A stretch of 64,000 nucleotides of DNA from Pseudomonas sp. 21 (GCF_000955805.1 NZ_JYOA01000007.1:325261-389260); one strand, 5' to 3'. Counted from the first letter of the stretch, positions 26,932-35,734 are shown. Notes: generated by a model not told the origin, from the sequence alone. A program made the numbers and translations.

Positions 26932-27987
26932 ATGTCCCGTCCCCTCGATACCCTCTGGTACACCCGTTGCCCGGTTCCCACCGGCCTCGGCATCGCCGTG
27001 CAGAAAGGCTGGCTGGAAGAATCCCTGGCCGAGCAGGGCACGCAGATCCAGTCGCTGCGCGAGTCCGCCGACCAGGCGGTGCGCGAGTCGCACTTCGACC
27101 ACACGCTGCAGAACTCGGTGCGCCACGGCGGCAACATCCCGGCCATCTGGGCCCGCGCCAGCGGCCGCGAGACCCGTGTGATCGGCCTGTCCTGGGCCGA
27201 TGAAGCGCAACTGATCCTGACCACCGCCGAGAGCGGCATCCGCACCGTGCGCGACCTCAAGGGCCGGCGCTTCGGCCTGCCGGACTGGAGCGGCGCGCAG
27301 ATCGACTTCACCCGCGCCCAGGCCATCCGCGGCCTGGAAAACGCCCTACGCCTGGAAGGCCTGGAAGTGCGCGACCTGGAGCTGGTGGACTTCGGCCTGA
27401 AGGGCACCTTCAGCGACGAGGCGCCGGGCAACATCGTCGGCATCACCGGCCACGGCGGCAGCCGCCGGCGCAGCCAGAACCCGGAACTGGTCGGCCTGCT
27501 GCGTGGCGAAGTCGACGCGATCTTCCTCAAGGGCGCCCACGCCGTGCAGCTGGCACAGCAGTTCGGCCTGCACACGGTGATCGACACCGGCGCGCACCCC
27601 GAGCCGCTGATCCGCGCCAACAACGGTACGCCGCGCACCCTGAGCGTCGACCTCAACCTGCTGGAGCAGCACCCCGACGCCGCCACCGCGATCCTCGCCT
27701 CGGTACTGCGCGCCGAGGACTGGGCGCACCAGCACCCGGACGACACCCGCCGCTACCTGGCACGGGAAACCAACAGCAGCGAGTTCTGGGTCGCCACCGC
27801 CTACGGCGAAGACGCCCACCTGCGCCTGCGCACCAACCTGGACGAAGGCTCGATCCTCGCCCTGCAGGACTTCACCGACTTCCTGCACCGCTGGAACTTC
27901 GTCCCGGCGAGCTTCGACGTGCGTGAGTGGATCGACCCGCGCCCGCTGGAAACCCTGCGCAGCCGCCTCGCGCAAAAGGCCGGCTGA
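26932..27987 (+). CDS. DszB-like protein 1, putative sulfinate desulfinase with intact catalytic set
   Basis: The 351-residue protein (MSRPLDTLWYTRCPVPTG) has the periplasmic-binding-protein-like fold but no signal peptide, so it should act in the cytoplasm. It resembles DszB, the 2'-hydroxybiphenyl-2-sulfinate desulfinase. Cys13 sits in YTRCPVP as in the SNCPVP of DszB. His54 and Arg64 keep the HF-x8-R-x-GG-x-IP spacing of DszB His60/Arg70. It probably releases sulfite from a sulfinate made by the preceding monooxygenase. Automated annotation often calls such proteins ABC substrate-binding proteins. Confidence 0.72.
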   Translation: MSRPLDTLWYTRCPVPTGLGIAVQKGWLEESLAEQGTQIQSLRESADQAVRESHFDHTLQNSVRHGGNIPAIWARASGRETRVIGLSWADEAQLILTTAESGIRTVRDLKGRRFGLPDWSGAQIDFTRAQAIRGLENALRLEGLEVRDLELVDFGLKGTFSDEAPGNIVGITGHGGSRRRSQNPELVGLLRGEVDAIFLKGAHAVQLAQQFGLHTVIDTGAHPEPLIRANNGTPRTLSVDLNLLEQHPDAATAILASVLRAEDWAHQHPDDTRRYLARETNSSEFWVATAYGEDAHLRLRTNLDEGSILALQDFTDFLHRWNFVPASFDVREWIDPRPLETLRSRLAQKAG

Positions 27988-28026
27988 CCAACGTCACGAG
28001 GGCGACTCCCTCTGTTTCCCGACCTG

Positions 28027-28054
28027 AGCCCCCGCGCGCCGGCGCGGGGGCTTT
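28027..28054 (+). terminator. Hairpin between the two DszB-like genes
   Basis: A perfect 11-bp GC-rich stem (27-37 with 42-52) and a GCCG loop, followed by only TTT. It may act as a partial terminator or mRNA stabiliser that sets unequal expression of the two paralogs. Confidence 0.6.
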
Positions 28055-28073
28055 CATCCCCCGACGGACACCC

Positions 28074-29129
28074 ATGAGCACACCGCTGGAAACCCTCTGG
28101 TACACCCACAGCCCCGTCCCAACGGGCCTCGGCATCGCTGTCGAATCCGGGCGCCTGGCCCAGGCCTTCCGTCCCTTCGGCACGCGCATCCAGTCGCTGC
28201 GCGAGTCCTCCGAACGCGAGGTGCGCGAGGCGCACTTCGACCATCACCTGCCCTATTCCGTGCGCCACGGCGGCAACATCCCGTCGATCTGGGCCCGCGC
28301 CAGCGGCGCGCGCACGCGGGTGATCGGGCTGTCGTGGAGCGACGAGGTGCAATTGATCGTCAGCGCGCCGGACAGCGGCGTGCGCAGCATTCGCGACCTG
28401 CGCCACCGGCGCTTCGGCCTGCCGAAGTGGGCCAACGTGCAGATCGACTTCACCCGCGCCCAGTCCCTGCGCGGCCTGGAAAACGCCCTGCGCCTGGAAG
28501 GCCTGGAAGTGCGTGACGTCGAGCTGGTGGACTACCCCTACGGCGGCACCTTCAGCGACGACCCCGTGCGCCATGTGTTCGGCGCCCAGGTGGCGCTCAA
28601 GGGCAACCGCGTGGTGCAGCGCAACAACGAGCTGATCGGCCTGCTGCGCGGCGACATCGACGCGATCTTCCTCAAGGGCGCCCACGGCCTGCAGCTGGCC
28701 CACGAATTCGGCCTGCACGTGGTGATGGACGTCGGCTCGCACCCCGAGCCGCTGGTGCGCTCCAACATCGGCACACCGCGCACCCTGACCGTCGACCAGC
28801 AACTGCTGGACGAGCACTTCGACGCCGCCGTACTGGTGCTCGACAGCGTGCTGCGCGCCGAGCAGTGGGCCTGGGCACACCCGGAAGAAACCCGTCGCTT
28901 CCTCGCCCGCGAGCTGAACACCAGCGAATTCTGGGTGGCCAGCGCCTATGGCGAGGACGCGCACCTGCGCCTGCAGACCAACCTCGCCGAGCGCTCGATC
29001 AACGCCCTGCGCGACCTCACTGCGTTCCTCCAGCGCTGGGAGTTCATTGGCGCCAACTTCAGCGTCGACGACTGGATCGATCCGCGCCCGCTGGAAGCCC
29101 TGCTGGGGAAGATCGATGTCGCCATCTAG
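28074..29129 (+). CDS. DszB-like protein 2, catalytic Cys replaced by Ser
   Basis: The 351-residue protein (MSTPLETLWYTHSPVPTG) is a close tandem paralog of the preceding protein and also lacks a signal peptide. His54 and Arg64 are kept, but position 13 is Ser where DszB and paralog 1 have Cys. In DszB, replacing this Cys by Ser abolishes activity. It may therefore be a binding or regulatory pseudoenzyme, a heteromer partner, or an enzyme with different chemistry. The end of the gene overlaps the MFS gene by 14 bases. Confidence 0.72.
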   Translation: MSTPLETLWYTHSPVPTGLGIAVESGRLAQAFRPFGTRIQSLRESSEREVREAHFDHHLPYSVRHGGNIPSIWARASGARTRVIGLSWSDEVQLIVSAPDSGVRSIRDLRHRRFGLPKWANVQIDFTRAQSLRGLENALRLEGLEVRDVELVDYPYGGTFSDDPVRHVFGAQVALKGNRVVQRNNELIGLLRGDIDAIFLKGAHGLQLAHEFGLHVVMDVGSHPEPLVRSNIGTPRTLTVDQQLLDEHFDAAVLVLDSVLRAEQWAWAHPEETRRFLARELNTSEFWVASAYGEDAHLRLQTNLAERSINALRDLTAFLQRWEFIGANFSVDDWIDPRPLEALLGKIDVAI

Positions 29130-30327
29130 CACCACGCGGCCCGGCGCCTTCCTGCTCAACTTCATGCTGCTGGCGGCGTTCAGCGGCGCCACCATCGGCA
29201 TGGCGAAGATCGTCACCACGCTCTACGCCATCAGCATCGGCGCCAATGCCATGCAGATCGGCATCATCTCGGCGATGGAAGCCCTCGGCATGGTGATCCT
29301 CACCCTGCCCGCCGGCTTCGTCATCGCCCGCTTCGGTGCGCGCCGGGTGTACTTCCTCGCCAGCCTCGGGCCGATGCTGCTGAACCTGGCCATCCCGCTG
29401 TTCGGCGGCTGGCTGTGGCTGGCGTTCGCGCGGCTGCTGATCGGCCTGTGCATCCCGTTCCGCATCGTCGCCATGAACAGTGCCTTCCTGCGCCAGCTCA
29501 AGCGCATCGGCAACGACAAGGCCGGCTGGTACCGCGGCTCGCTAACCCTGGGCATGGGCCTGCTCGGGCCGCTGCTGGGCAACTGGCTGAGCGGCGCGGC
29601 GAGCTTCACCTGGGGCTTCGCCGCCATCGGCCTGTGCTTCGGCCTGATGGCCTTCTACAGCCTCGGCTTCTGGGAAGGCGAGGCGCCCGCTGAAGACGTT
29701 CCCGTGGCCGCCGCCACCGGCGGATTGCTGCAACAGGTCGGCGCCATGCTGGCCAATGTCGAGATCGCCGAGAGCTGCCTGATCGAACTGCTCAGCGCCG
29801 CCACCAGTGCGCTGTTCGGCACCTTCATCCTGCTGCTGGCGATGGAAGTCGCCGGCCTGTCGCAAGGCCAGGCAGTAAGCCTGGTGATGATCCAGGGCCT
29901 GGCCTCGGTGCTCGGCCTGTTCGGCTTCGGCTACCTGATCGAGCGCAGCGGCCGCAAGCTGGCCTACGTCGGCAGCCTCAGTGCGGCGCTCGCCGCCCTG
30001 CTGCTGCTCGGCAGCGCGCAAAACTACTGGCTGCTGGCACTGGGCGGCGTACTGCTCAGCGCGGCGGCGGCGCTGATCCACCTGGTGAACATGGCCCAGC
30101 TGGGCGAGCACGCCATGGACAAGAGCAAGATTTCCGGGCTGTTCAACCTGGCGTCCATGTCCGGCAGTTTCTCCGGCGCGCTGCTGGGCGGGGCGATCAG
30201 CCACTTCGTCGGGCTGGGCAACCTGTTCCTCTGCTGGATTCCCCTGGTGCTGCTGGCTGCGCTGTTCTGCTGGCAACGCAAGCAGCGCCGCCAGAACGCC
30301 GGGCCATTGCTCGGACAGGAGGGCTGA
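29116..30327 (+). CDS. MFS transporter
   Basis: Starting at the ATG at 29116 (MSPSSTTRPGAFLLNFML) the protein has 403 residues and about 12 hydrophobic segments. The major facilitator motif GFVIARFGARRVYFL lies between the second and third helices. It is translationally coupled to the DszB-like paralog and directly abuts the ABC permease gene. A likely role is export of the desulfurised product or uptake of a substrate; direction is not readable from sequence. Confidence 0.85.
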   Translation: MSPSSTTRPGAFLLNFMLLAAFSGATIGMAKIVTTLYAISIGANAMQIGIISAMEALGMVILTLPAGFVIARFGARRVYFLASLGPMLLNLAIPLFGGWLWLAFARLLIGLCIPFRIVAMNSAFLRQLKRIGNDKAGWYRGSLTLGMGLLGPLLGNWLSGAASFTWGFAAIGLCFGLMAFYSLGFWEGEAPAEDVPVAAATGGLLQQVGAMLANVEIAESCLIELLSAATSALFGTFILLLAMEVAGLSQGQAVSLVMIQGLASVLGLFGFGYLIERSGRKLAYVGSLSAALAALLLLGSAQNYWLLALGGVLLSAAAALIHLVNMAQLGEHAMDKSKISGLFNLASMSGSFSGALLGGAISHFVGLGNLFLCWIPLVLLAALFCWQRKQRRQNAGPLLGQEG

Positions 30328-31089
30328 ATGCTTGACCGTACCCTGGACCGCCTGAGCTGGTTCGCGTCCCCGCTGCTCCTGCTGCTGGCCTGGTTCGTCG
30401 CCGCCCGCGCCGGCTGGTTCCCGCCGCAGTTGCTGGTGCCGCCGGCGGAAGTCTGGACCAGCTTCCAGGACCTGCTGGCCAGCGGTGAACTGCGCGAGCA
30501 CGTGGTCAACAGCCTGTCGCGCCTGGCCATCGGTTTCAGCATTGGCGCACTGGGCGGCCTCATCTTCGGCACCGCCATGGCGCTGTCGAAGACCATGGAA
30601 GCCTATTGCGCGCCGCTGTTCCACACGCTGCGCCAGGTGCCGTCGATCGCGCTGATCCCGATGTTCATCCTGTTCTTCGGCGTGGAAGAAACCTTCAAGG
30701 TGCTGATCGTCACCAAGGCCGCCTTCTTCCCCGTGGCGCTGGCCGCCAGCGAGGGCGTGAAGGGCATCCCGCGCGGCTATTTCGAGGTCGCCAGCGTGTA
30801 CCGCCTGCCACTCTGGAGCCTGCTGCGCGACGTCGCCTTCCCCGCCGCCGCGCCGCCCATTGTCACCGGCCTGCGCATCAGCCTGAGCCGCGCCTGGATG
30901 GTGCTGGTGGCCGCCGAACTGCTCGCCGCCGACAGCGGCCTGGGGCAGATGATCGAGCTGAGCCGGCAGATGCTGCGCATCGACATCGTGATGGTCGGGG
31001 TGATCGTCACCGGCGCCATCGGCTTCGCCCTCGACTTCGCCTTCCGCCTGCTGGAGAAGCGCCTGCTGCGCTGGAGACCGACACCATGA
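30328..31089 (+). CDS. ABC transporter permease, SsuC/TauC type (1)
   Basis: The 253-residue protein has six hydrophobic segments and the binding-protein-dependent permease loop near EGVKGIPRGYFEVASVYRLPLWS. Its start abuts the MFS stop. With the next gene it would form a heterodimeric membrane channel, whereas SsuC itself is usually a homodimer. Confidence 0.88.
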   Translation: MLDRTLDRLSWFASPLLLLLAWFVAARAGWFPPQLLVPPAEVWTSFQDLLASGELREHVVNSLSRLAIGFSIGALGGLIFGTAMALSKTMEAYCAPLFHTLRQVPSIALIPMFILFFGVEETFKVLIVTKAAFFPVALAASEGVKGIPRGYFEVASVYRLPLWSLLRDVAFPAAAPPIVTGLRISLSRAWMVLVAAELLAADSGLGQMIELSRQMLRIDIVMVGVIVTGAIGFALDFAFRLLEKRLLRWRPTP

Positions 31090-31847
31090 TCCGCTTTCTC
31101 AAGAGCCTTCGCGGGCTGCTGTTGCCGGCGCTGCTGATCGCCGCCTGGCACTGGCAGTCGCAACAGGGCGCCAGCGCCGCCTATGCCTTCGTCCCGCTGG
31201 AGCGCATCGGCGCCGGCTTTGCCGAGCTGATCCGCACCGGCGAGCTGTGGCTGAGCGTCGCCGCCAGCCTGCAACGCACCTGCCTGGGCCTGCTGATCGG
31301 CGTGCTCGCCGGCTTCGCGCTGGGCGCCGGGATGGCCTTGTCGCGCCCCGTGGAGCGGCTGTTCGCACCGCTGTACCACACGATCCGCCAGGTGCCGATC
31401 CTCGGCCTGATCCCGCTGATCGCCCTGTGGTTCGGCAGCGGCGAGCCGTCCAAGGTGCTGATCGTCAGCCTCGCCGCCTTCTACCCGATGACGCTGAACG
31501 CCTTCGAAGGTTTCCGCGACGTGGAGAAGCGCTACCGCGAAGTGGGCCGCCTGTATGCCTTCGGTCCCTGGCAGCAGTTCCGCGAAGTGCTGCTGCCCGG
31601 CGCGCTGCCCAGCCTGAGCAACGGGGTGCTGCACGCGCTGGCCTTCGCCTGGGTCAGCTCGGTGGGCTGCGAGCTGTTCCTCTCCACCGGCATGGGCCTG
31701 GGCAACCTGATGATGAACGCCGAGACCGGCTCGCGCATGGAGATCGTGGTGATCGGCGTGCTCAGCATCGGCCTGCTCGGCTACGCCATGAACCAGCTGT
31801 TCGCCCGCCTCGCCCGCCACCTGCTGCGCTGGCGCAACCTGCGCTGA
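31086..31847 (+). CDS. ABC transporter permease, SsuC/TauC type (2)
   Basis: The 253-residue permease starts at 31086, overlapping the previous stop as ATGA. It has the EAA-type loop (FEGFRDVEKRYREVGRLYAFGPWQQ). It is a diverged partner of the preceding permease and shares its length exactly. Confidence 0.88.
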   Translation: MIRFLKSLRGLLLPALLIAAWHWQSQQGASAAYAFVPLERIGAGFAELIRTGELWLSVAASLQRTCLGLLIGVLAGFALGAGMALSRPVERLFAPLYHTIRQVPILGLIPLIALWFGSGEPSKVLIVSLAAFYPMTLNAFEGFRDVEKRYREVGRLYAFGPWQQFREVLLPGALPSLSNGVLHALAFAWVSSVGCELFLSTGMGLGNLMMNAETGSRMEIVVIGVLSIGLLGYAMNQLFARLARHLLRWRNLR

Positions 31848-31858
31848 CCCTTATTGCC

Positions 31859-32668
31859 ATGAGTGCCCAGACCATGAACGCGATCCTCGACCCCGCCATC
31901 CTTCCCGCCCAGCAGGCGCAATCGGGCGCACTGGCCATCCAGGGCCTGAGCAAGGCCTACGCCATCGACGGGCGCAGCCTGCCGGTGCTGGAGAACATCT
32001 CCCTCGACGTGCGCCCCGGCGAATTCGTCAGCATCGTCGGCGCCAGCGGCTGCGGAAAATCGTCCCTGCTGCGCCTCATCGTCGGCCTCGAAAACGATTA
32101 CAGCGGGCGCATCCTGCTCGACGGCCAGGCCGTGACCGGCACCAGCCTGGAACGCGGCATCGTATTCCAGGACCACCGCCTGTTCCCCTGGAAGACCGTG
32201 GAAGACAACGTCGCCCTGGCGCTGAAGAACCAGAAGCTCAGCCGCGCCGAGAAGCGCGAACTCGTGGCCGATCACCTGGAACTGGTGGGCCTGACCGGTT
32301 TCGAACAGGCCTACCCGCACCAGCTGTCCGGCGGCATGGCGCAACGCGCCGCCATCGCCCGCGCGCTGATCACCCGGCCCAAGGTGCTGCTGCTCGACGA
32401 ACCCTTCGGCGCCCTCGACGCCCTCACCCGCGTGCGCCTGCAACACGAACTGCAACGCATCTGGGTGCAGCAGCGCAGCACCATGATCATGGTCACCCAC
32501 GACGTGGAAGAAGCGCTGTACCTGGGCGACCGGGTGGTGGTGATGGACGCCCGGCCGGGGCGGATTCGCCATGAGGTGCGGGTCGACCTGCCGCATCCGC
32601 GCGAGCGTGGGGAGCCGGTGCTGACGAAGCTCAAGGAAGAACTGCTGGCGGAGCTGATGCAGGGCTGA
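31859..32668 (+). CDS. ABC transporter ATPase, SsuB/TauB type
   Basis: The 269-residue protein contains Walker A GASGCGKS (residues 61-68), the Q-loop FQDHRLFPW, the signature LSGGMAQRAAIA, Walker B VLLLDEPFGALD and the H-loop VTHD. It energises the two permeases just upstream. I take the ATG at 31859; one at 31874 is also possible. Confidence 0.93.
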   Translation: MSAQTMNAILDPAILPAQQAQSGALAIQGLSKAYAIDGRSLPVLENISLDVRPGEFVSIVGASGCGKSSLLRLIVGLENDYSGRILLDGQAVTGTSLERGIVFQDHRLFPWKTVEDNVALALKNQKLSRAEKRELVADHLELVGLTGFEQAYPHQLSGGMAQRAAIARALITRPKVLLLDEPFGALDALTRVRLQHELQRIWVQQRSTMIMVTHDVEEALYLGDRVVVMDARPGRIRHEVRVDLPHPRERGEPVLTKLKEELLAELMQG

Positions 32669-32675
32669 TCCTGAT

Positions 32676-32712
32676 GTAGGGCGGATAACGCCTGGGGCGT
32701 TATCCGCCCTAC
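32676..32712. repeat. Perfect 17-bp palindrome GTAGGGCGGATAACGCC
   Basis: Two 17-base arms with a TGG centre follow the ABC ATPase gene. A relative lies at 35776-35851. As well as being REP-like it could end the operon transcript. Confidence 0.85.
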
Positions 32713-32737
32713 GGGCTGCTGCACCGCTGATCGTTGG

Positions 32738-32809
32738 GTAGGAGCGGACTTCGTCCGCGATCGGTCCGCATCGCGCCGGATACCCATCGCGGACAGAGTC
32801 CGCTCCTAC
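32738..32809. repeat. REP-like inverted pair overlapping the SulP stop codon
   Basis: GTAGGAGCGGACTTCGTC faces CAGAGTCCGCTCCTAC. The outer TAG of the right arm (minus strand) is the stop codon of the SulP gene. Confidence 0.8.
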
Positions 32810-34449
32810 GCAGCCGGTTGACTTACGGCAGAGAGCGCCGCCGGGAAATCCGGGTGATACCCCGCGCCGATCTCTTCCAGCACACCCGCCTTGCGCAGCT
32901 TGCCCAGCACCCGCGCATTGGCCTCGCACAGGCGCACCTCGATGCCCCGCCGCTGCAGTTGCTCGATCACCTCCTGCAGGGTCTGCAGGCCGGTGATGTC
33001 CATGAACGGCAAGTGGCGCAGGCGGATGATCAGCACCTTCGGGTCAGTGTGGGTCTTGGCCAGCGCGCGCTCGAAGGTCTCCGCCGCGCCGAAGAACAGT
33101 GGCCCCTCGATGCTGTACACCAGCACGCCCGGCGGCAGGTCGCCAAGGCCACGGCCGCGCAACTCCACGTCCAGCTCGGGGCCATCCTCGGCGTGTACCT
33201 CCACCGAGGACGCCATGCGCCGCAGGAAGTGCAGCATGGCGAGGATCACGCCGATGTTCACCGCGATCACCAGGTCGCTGAACACGGTGAGCAGGAAGGT
33301 CACCAGCAGGATGGCTACGTCGGCGCGCGGCGCGCGTTTGAGCATGAACAGGAAGTGCCGCGCCTCGCTCATGTTCCAGGCCACCACGAAGAGGATCGCC
33401 GCCAGCGCGCAGAGCGGGATGTTCGAGGCCAGCGGCGCGAGGAACAGCAGGATCAGCACCAGCGTGGCCGCATGGGTGATCCCGGCCAGCGGGCTGTTGC
33501 CGCCGTTGCGGATGTTGGTCGCGGTGCGCGCGATGGCGCCGGTGGCGGCGATGCCGCCGAACAGCGGGGTGACCAGGTTGGCGATGCCCTGGCCGATCAG
33601 CTCCTGGTTGGAGTCGTGGCGGGTGCCGGCCATGCCGTCGGCGACCACCGCCGAGAGCAACGATTCGATGGCGCCGAGCATGGCGATGGCGAAGGCCGGG
33701 CCGATCAGTTCGAGCACGCGCGGCAGCGTCACTTCCGGCAGGCTGAAGCTGGGCAGGCCTTGGGGAATGCCGCCGAAGGCGCTGCCGATGGTGGCCACGC
33801 CGTCGAAGTGGAACAGCGACTGGATGGCCGTCACCACCACCATCGCCACCAGCGGGCCGGGCACCCGGCGCAACGCGGCGATGCGCGGGGTGAACAGCAC
33901 CAGCGCCAGGCTCAGCAGCGCCAGCAGGGTCGTCGCGAGGTGCAGTTGCGGCAGGGCCTGGATCAGGTGCCAGAGCTTCTGGTGGAAGTGTTCGCCAGTC
34001 ACGGCGGGAAGGCCGAAGAAGTCCTTCCACTGGCCGACCCAGATGATCACCCCGATACCGGCGGTGAAGCCGACGATCACCGGCGCGGGGATGAAGCGGA
34101 TGATGCTGCCCAGGCGACTGACGCCCAGCAGCACGAGGATCGCGCCGGCCATCAGCGTGGCGATCTGCAGGCCGTCGACGCCGTACTTGGCGGTGACCCC
34201 GGCGAGGATGACGATGAAGGCGCCGGTCGGCCCGGCGATCTGCACCCGGCTGCCGCCCAGCAGCGAGACCAGGGCGCCAGCGAAGATCGCCGTATAGATG
34301 CCCTGCTCCGGCTTCACCCCGCTGGCAATCGCGAAGGCCATCGCCAGCGGCAGCGCGACCACCCCGACGATGACGCCGGCCACCAGGTTGCGCGTCCAGT
34401 GCTCACGGCCAAAGAGTCCGGCCTTCCAGGCTTCTCGCAGGGCGATCAT
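32806..34449 (-). CDS. SulP-family anion transporter with STAS domain
   Basis: Starting at 34449 (MIALREAWKAGLFGREHW) the protein has 547 residues. An N-terminal transport domain has about 12 hydrophobic segments with the SulP signature region (VAGVIVGVVALPLAMAFAIASG). A C-terminal STAS domain (about 425-535) includes VLIIRLRHLPFMDITGLQTLQEV. The family carries sulfate, bicarbonate or other anions, and neighbourhood with the sulfur genes favours sulfate. Convergent with the organosulfur operon and possibly separately regulated. Confidence 0.88.
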   Translation of the reverse strand: MIALREAWKAGLFGREHWTRNLVAGVIVGVVALPLAMAFAIASGVKPEQGIYTAIFAGALVSLLGGSRVQIAGPTGAFIVILAGVTAKYGVDGLQIATLMAGAILVLLGVSRLGSIIRFIPAPVIVGFTAGIGVIIWVGQWKDFFGLPAVTGEHFHQKLWHLIQALPQLHLATTLLALLSLALVLFTPRIAALRRVPGPLVAMVVVTAIQSLFHFDGVATIGSAFGGIPQGLPSFSLPEVTLPRVLELIGPAFAIAMLGAIESLLSAVVADGMAGTRHDSNQELIGQGIANLVTPLFGGIAATGAIARTATNIRNGGNSPLAGITHAATLVLILLFLAPLASNIPLCALAAILFVVAWNMSEARHFLFMLKRAPRADVAILLVTFLLTVFSDLVIAVNIGVILAMLHFLRRMASSVEVHAEDGPELDVELRGRGLGDLPPGVLVYSIEGPLFFGAAETFERALAKTHTDPKVLIIRLRHLPFMDITGLQTLQEVIEQLQRRGIEVRLCEANARVLGKLRKAGVLEEIGAGYHPDFPAALSAVSQPAA

Positions 34450-34650
34450 CACAGTCTCCGACGGGATATCGATGCTGGATGCTAACAGGCCGGAGCAGAA
34501 AGCGGCCTGGCGCAGGTCATGACTGTGGCGTGCTGTCGCAGGCGAAACAGGGTGAACAAAATATTGCACAACCCTGGCTGCGCGCTGCTTCCAGCAGGTT
34601 TTTGAAGTGCCGGAATATGGGCTTCTCGCCCCGGAACAGAGGCGGTCGAT

Positions 34651-34679
34651 TTGCCAGGCGACCTGAAATTTGGCACAAT
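34651..34679 (+). promoter_or_regulatory. Sigma-70-like promoter upstream of the SMR pair
   Basis: TTGCCA and CACAAT are separated by 17 bases. The predicted start of the transcript falls at about 34686-34689. Confidence 0.5.
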
Positions 34680-34688
34680 ATGTTCATT

Positions 34689-34766
34689 ATGTTGAACATC
34701 AAGGCTCTACCTCTCCCCACTTCCCGCCTGGTGTCGCGCGAGCGTCACTGGACCGGCGACCTCTAG
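34689..34766 (+). CDS. Possible leaderless upstream ORF of the mdtJI-like pair
   Basis: A 25-codon frame begins with ATG almost at the predicted transcript start and reads MLNIKALPLPTSRLV... to a TAG. It has no Shine-Dalgarno site, as expected for leaderless initiation. E. coli mdtJI is preceded by a regulatory upstream ORF (mdtU) that mediates spermidine response; whether this is equivalent is inference. Confidence 0.3.
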   Translation: MLNIKALPLPTSRLVSRERHWTGDL

Positions 34767-34921
34767 CTCCTCCCTTCGGCTGCTACCTGTTGGTGGTGCC
34801 AAGTGCGGCGAACACTCCCAGGTGATTGCCGCCCGAGTCGGCGCCACGAAACCCGAACCGAAACCGCCGCAAGGATGCTCTCAGCGAGACTGCGCGCGGC
34901 TGCCCGTGGGAGGGCTCCACC

Positions 34922-35281
34922 ATGCGTTCCTGGATCTATCTGTTTGCCGCCATCGGCTTTGAAGTCGTTGGCACCACCTCGATGAAATTCACCCACACGC
35001 TGTTCCCGGTCGCCGGGCTGCTGCTGATGTACCTGATGATCGGCCTGTCGTACTACTTCCTGTCGCTGGCCATCAAGCGCGTGCCGGTCGGCGTGGCCTA
35101 CGCCCTGTGGGAAGGCATCGGCATCGTGCTGATTACCCTGGTCAGCGCCTTCTTCCTCGGCGAGCACCTGAGCCTGGACAAGGCCCTGGGCCTGGCCGTG
35201 ATGATCGCCGGCATCCTGCTGGTGAAGTCCGGCACCCGTACCGGTAAGCGTGAGGAGAACATGGAGGCTGTCACATGCTGA
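34922..35281 (+). CDS. mdtJ: SMR family transporter subunit, MdtJ-like
   Basis: The 119-residue protein has four membrane helices and the key membrane glutamate in the first ([13 protein letters not shown]). It forms a heterodimer with the next gene product, as MdtJI of E. coli, which exports spermidine. It starts at 34922 after GGGAGGGCTCC and overlaps the next gene by 7 bases. Confidence 0.85.
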   Translation: MRSWIYLFAAIGFEVVGTTSMKFTHTLFPVAGLLLMYLMIGLSYYFLSLAIKRVPVGVAYALWEGIGIVLITLVSAFFLGEHLSLDKALGLAVMIAGILLVKSGTRTGKREENMEAVTC

Positions 35282-35604
35282 ACCATGACCTGATTCCGAT
35301 GGCCTGGCTGGGCCTGGCCATCGTCCTGGAAGTGATCGCCAACCTGCTGCTGAAGTACTCCGACGGCTTCCGCAAACGCGCCATCGGCGTGGCCTCGATC
35401 CTCTGCGTACTGGGCGCGTTCACCGCGCTGTCGCAGGCGGTACGCGGCATCGAACTGTCGGTGGCCTACGCCATCTGGGGCGGCTTCGGCATCCTCGCCA
35501 CCGTCGCCATGGGCTGGGCGCTTTTCGGCCAGCGCCTGGTGTGGCGCGGCTGGGTCGGCCTGGCGATGCTGGTGCTGGGCATGGGCCTGCTGAAGCTGGC
35601 GTGA
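35275..35604 (+). CDS. mdtI: SMR family transporter subunit, MdtI-like
   Basis: The 109-residue SMR protein has four helices and the conserved glutamate in [18 protein letters not shown]. It is the partner of the preceding subunit and is translationally coupled to it. Confidence 0.86.
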   Translation: MLNHDLIPMAWLGLAIVLEVIANLLLKYSDGFRKRAIGVASILCVLGAFTALSQAVRGIELSVAYAIWGGFGILATVAMGWALFGQRLVWRGWVGLAMLVLGMGLLKLA

Positions 35605-35623
35605 TCACTTCGAGTGAAATGGA

Positions 35624-35653
35624 AAAGGCGGAGCTGGGCTCCGCCTTTTTTTT
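35624..35653 (+). terminator. Strong terminator after the SMR pair
   Basis: AAAAGGCGGAGC, a TGG loop and GCTCCGCCTTTTTTTT form a stem of about 11 bp with an eight-T tail. Confidence 0.93.
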
Positions 35654-35677
35654 GCCTGGAATCAGGTGCCGTGCGGT

Positions 35678-35734
35678 TCGCGGGCGTGGCCCGCTCCTAC
35701 GCTGAATCCCTGTAGGAGCGGGCCACGCCCGCGA
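35678..35734. repeat. REP-like inverted pair (GTAGGAGCGGGCCACGCC family)
   Basis: Two 23-base arms with an 11-base spacer are perfect complements. It belongs to the GTAGGAGCGG group with a different inner sequence from the other pairs. Confidence 0.88.

Larger units (their letters stand above)
34450..34921. other. Region upstream of the SMR gene pair
   Basis: These 470 bases hold the SulP 5' region on the left. On the right is a sigma-70-like promoter (34651-34679) with a 25-codon upstream frame (34689-34766). I found no match to guanidine riboswitch motifs by eye. Confidence 0.5.

Noticed and set aside
26932..29129. The DszB-like proteins as ordinary ABC substrate-binding proteins
   Set aside because: Neither has a signal peptide or lipobox. 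A separate exported binding protein exists at 22732, and the Cys/His/Arg spacing of DszB is kept in the first.
34767..34921. Guanidine riboswitch upstream of the SMR pair
   Set aside because: I do not see the conserved ykkC, mini-ykkC or ykkC-III sequence blocks. The pair also looks like MdtJI, which is not linked to guanidine.
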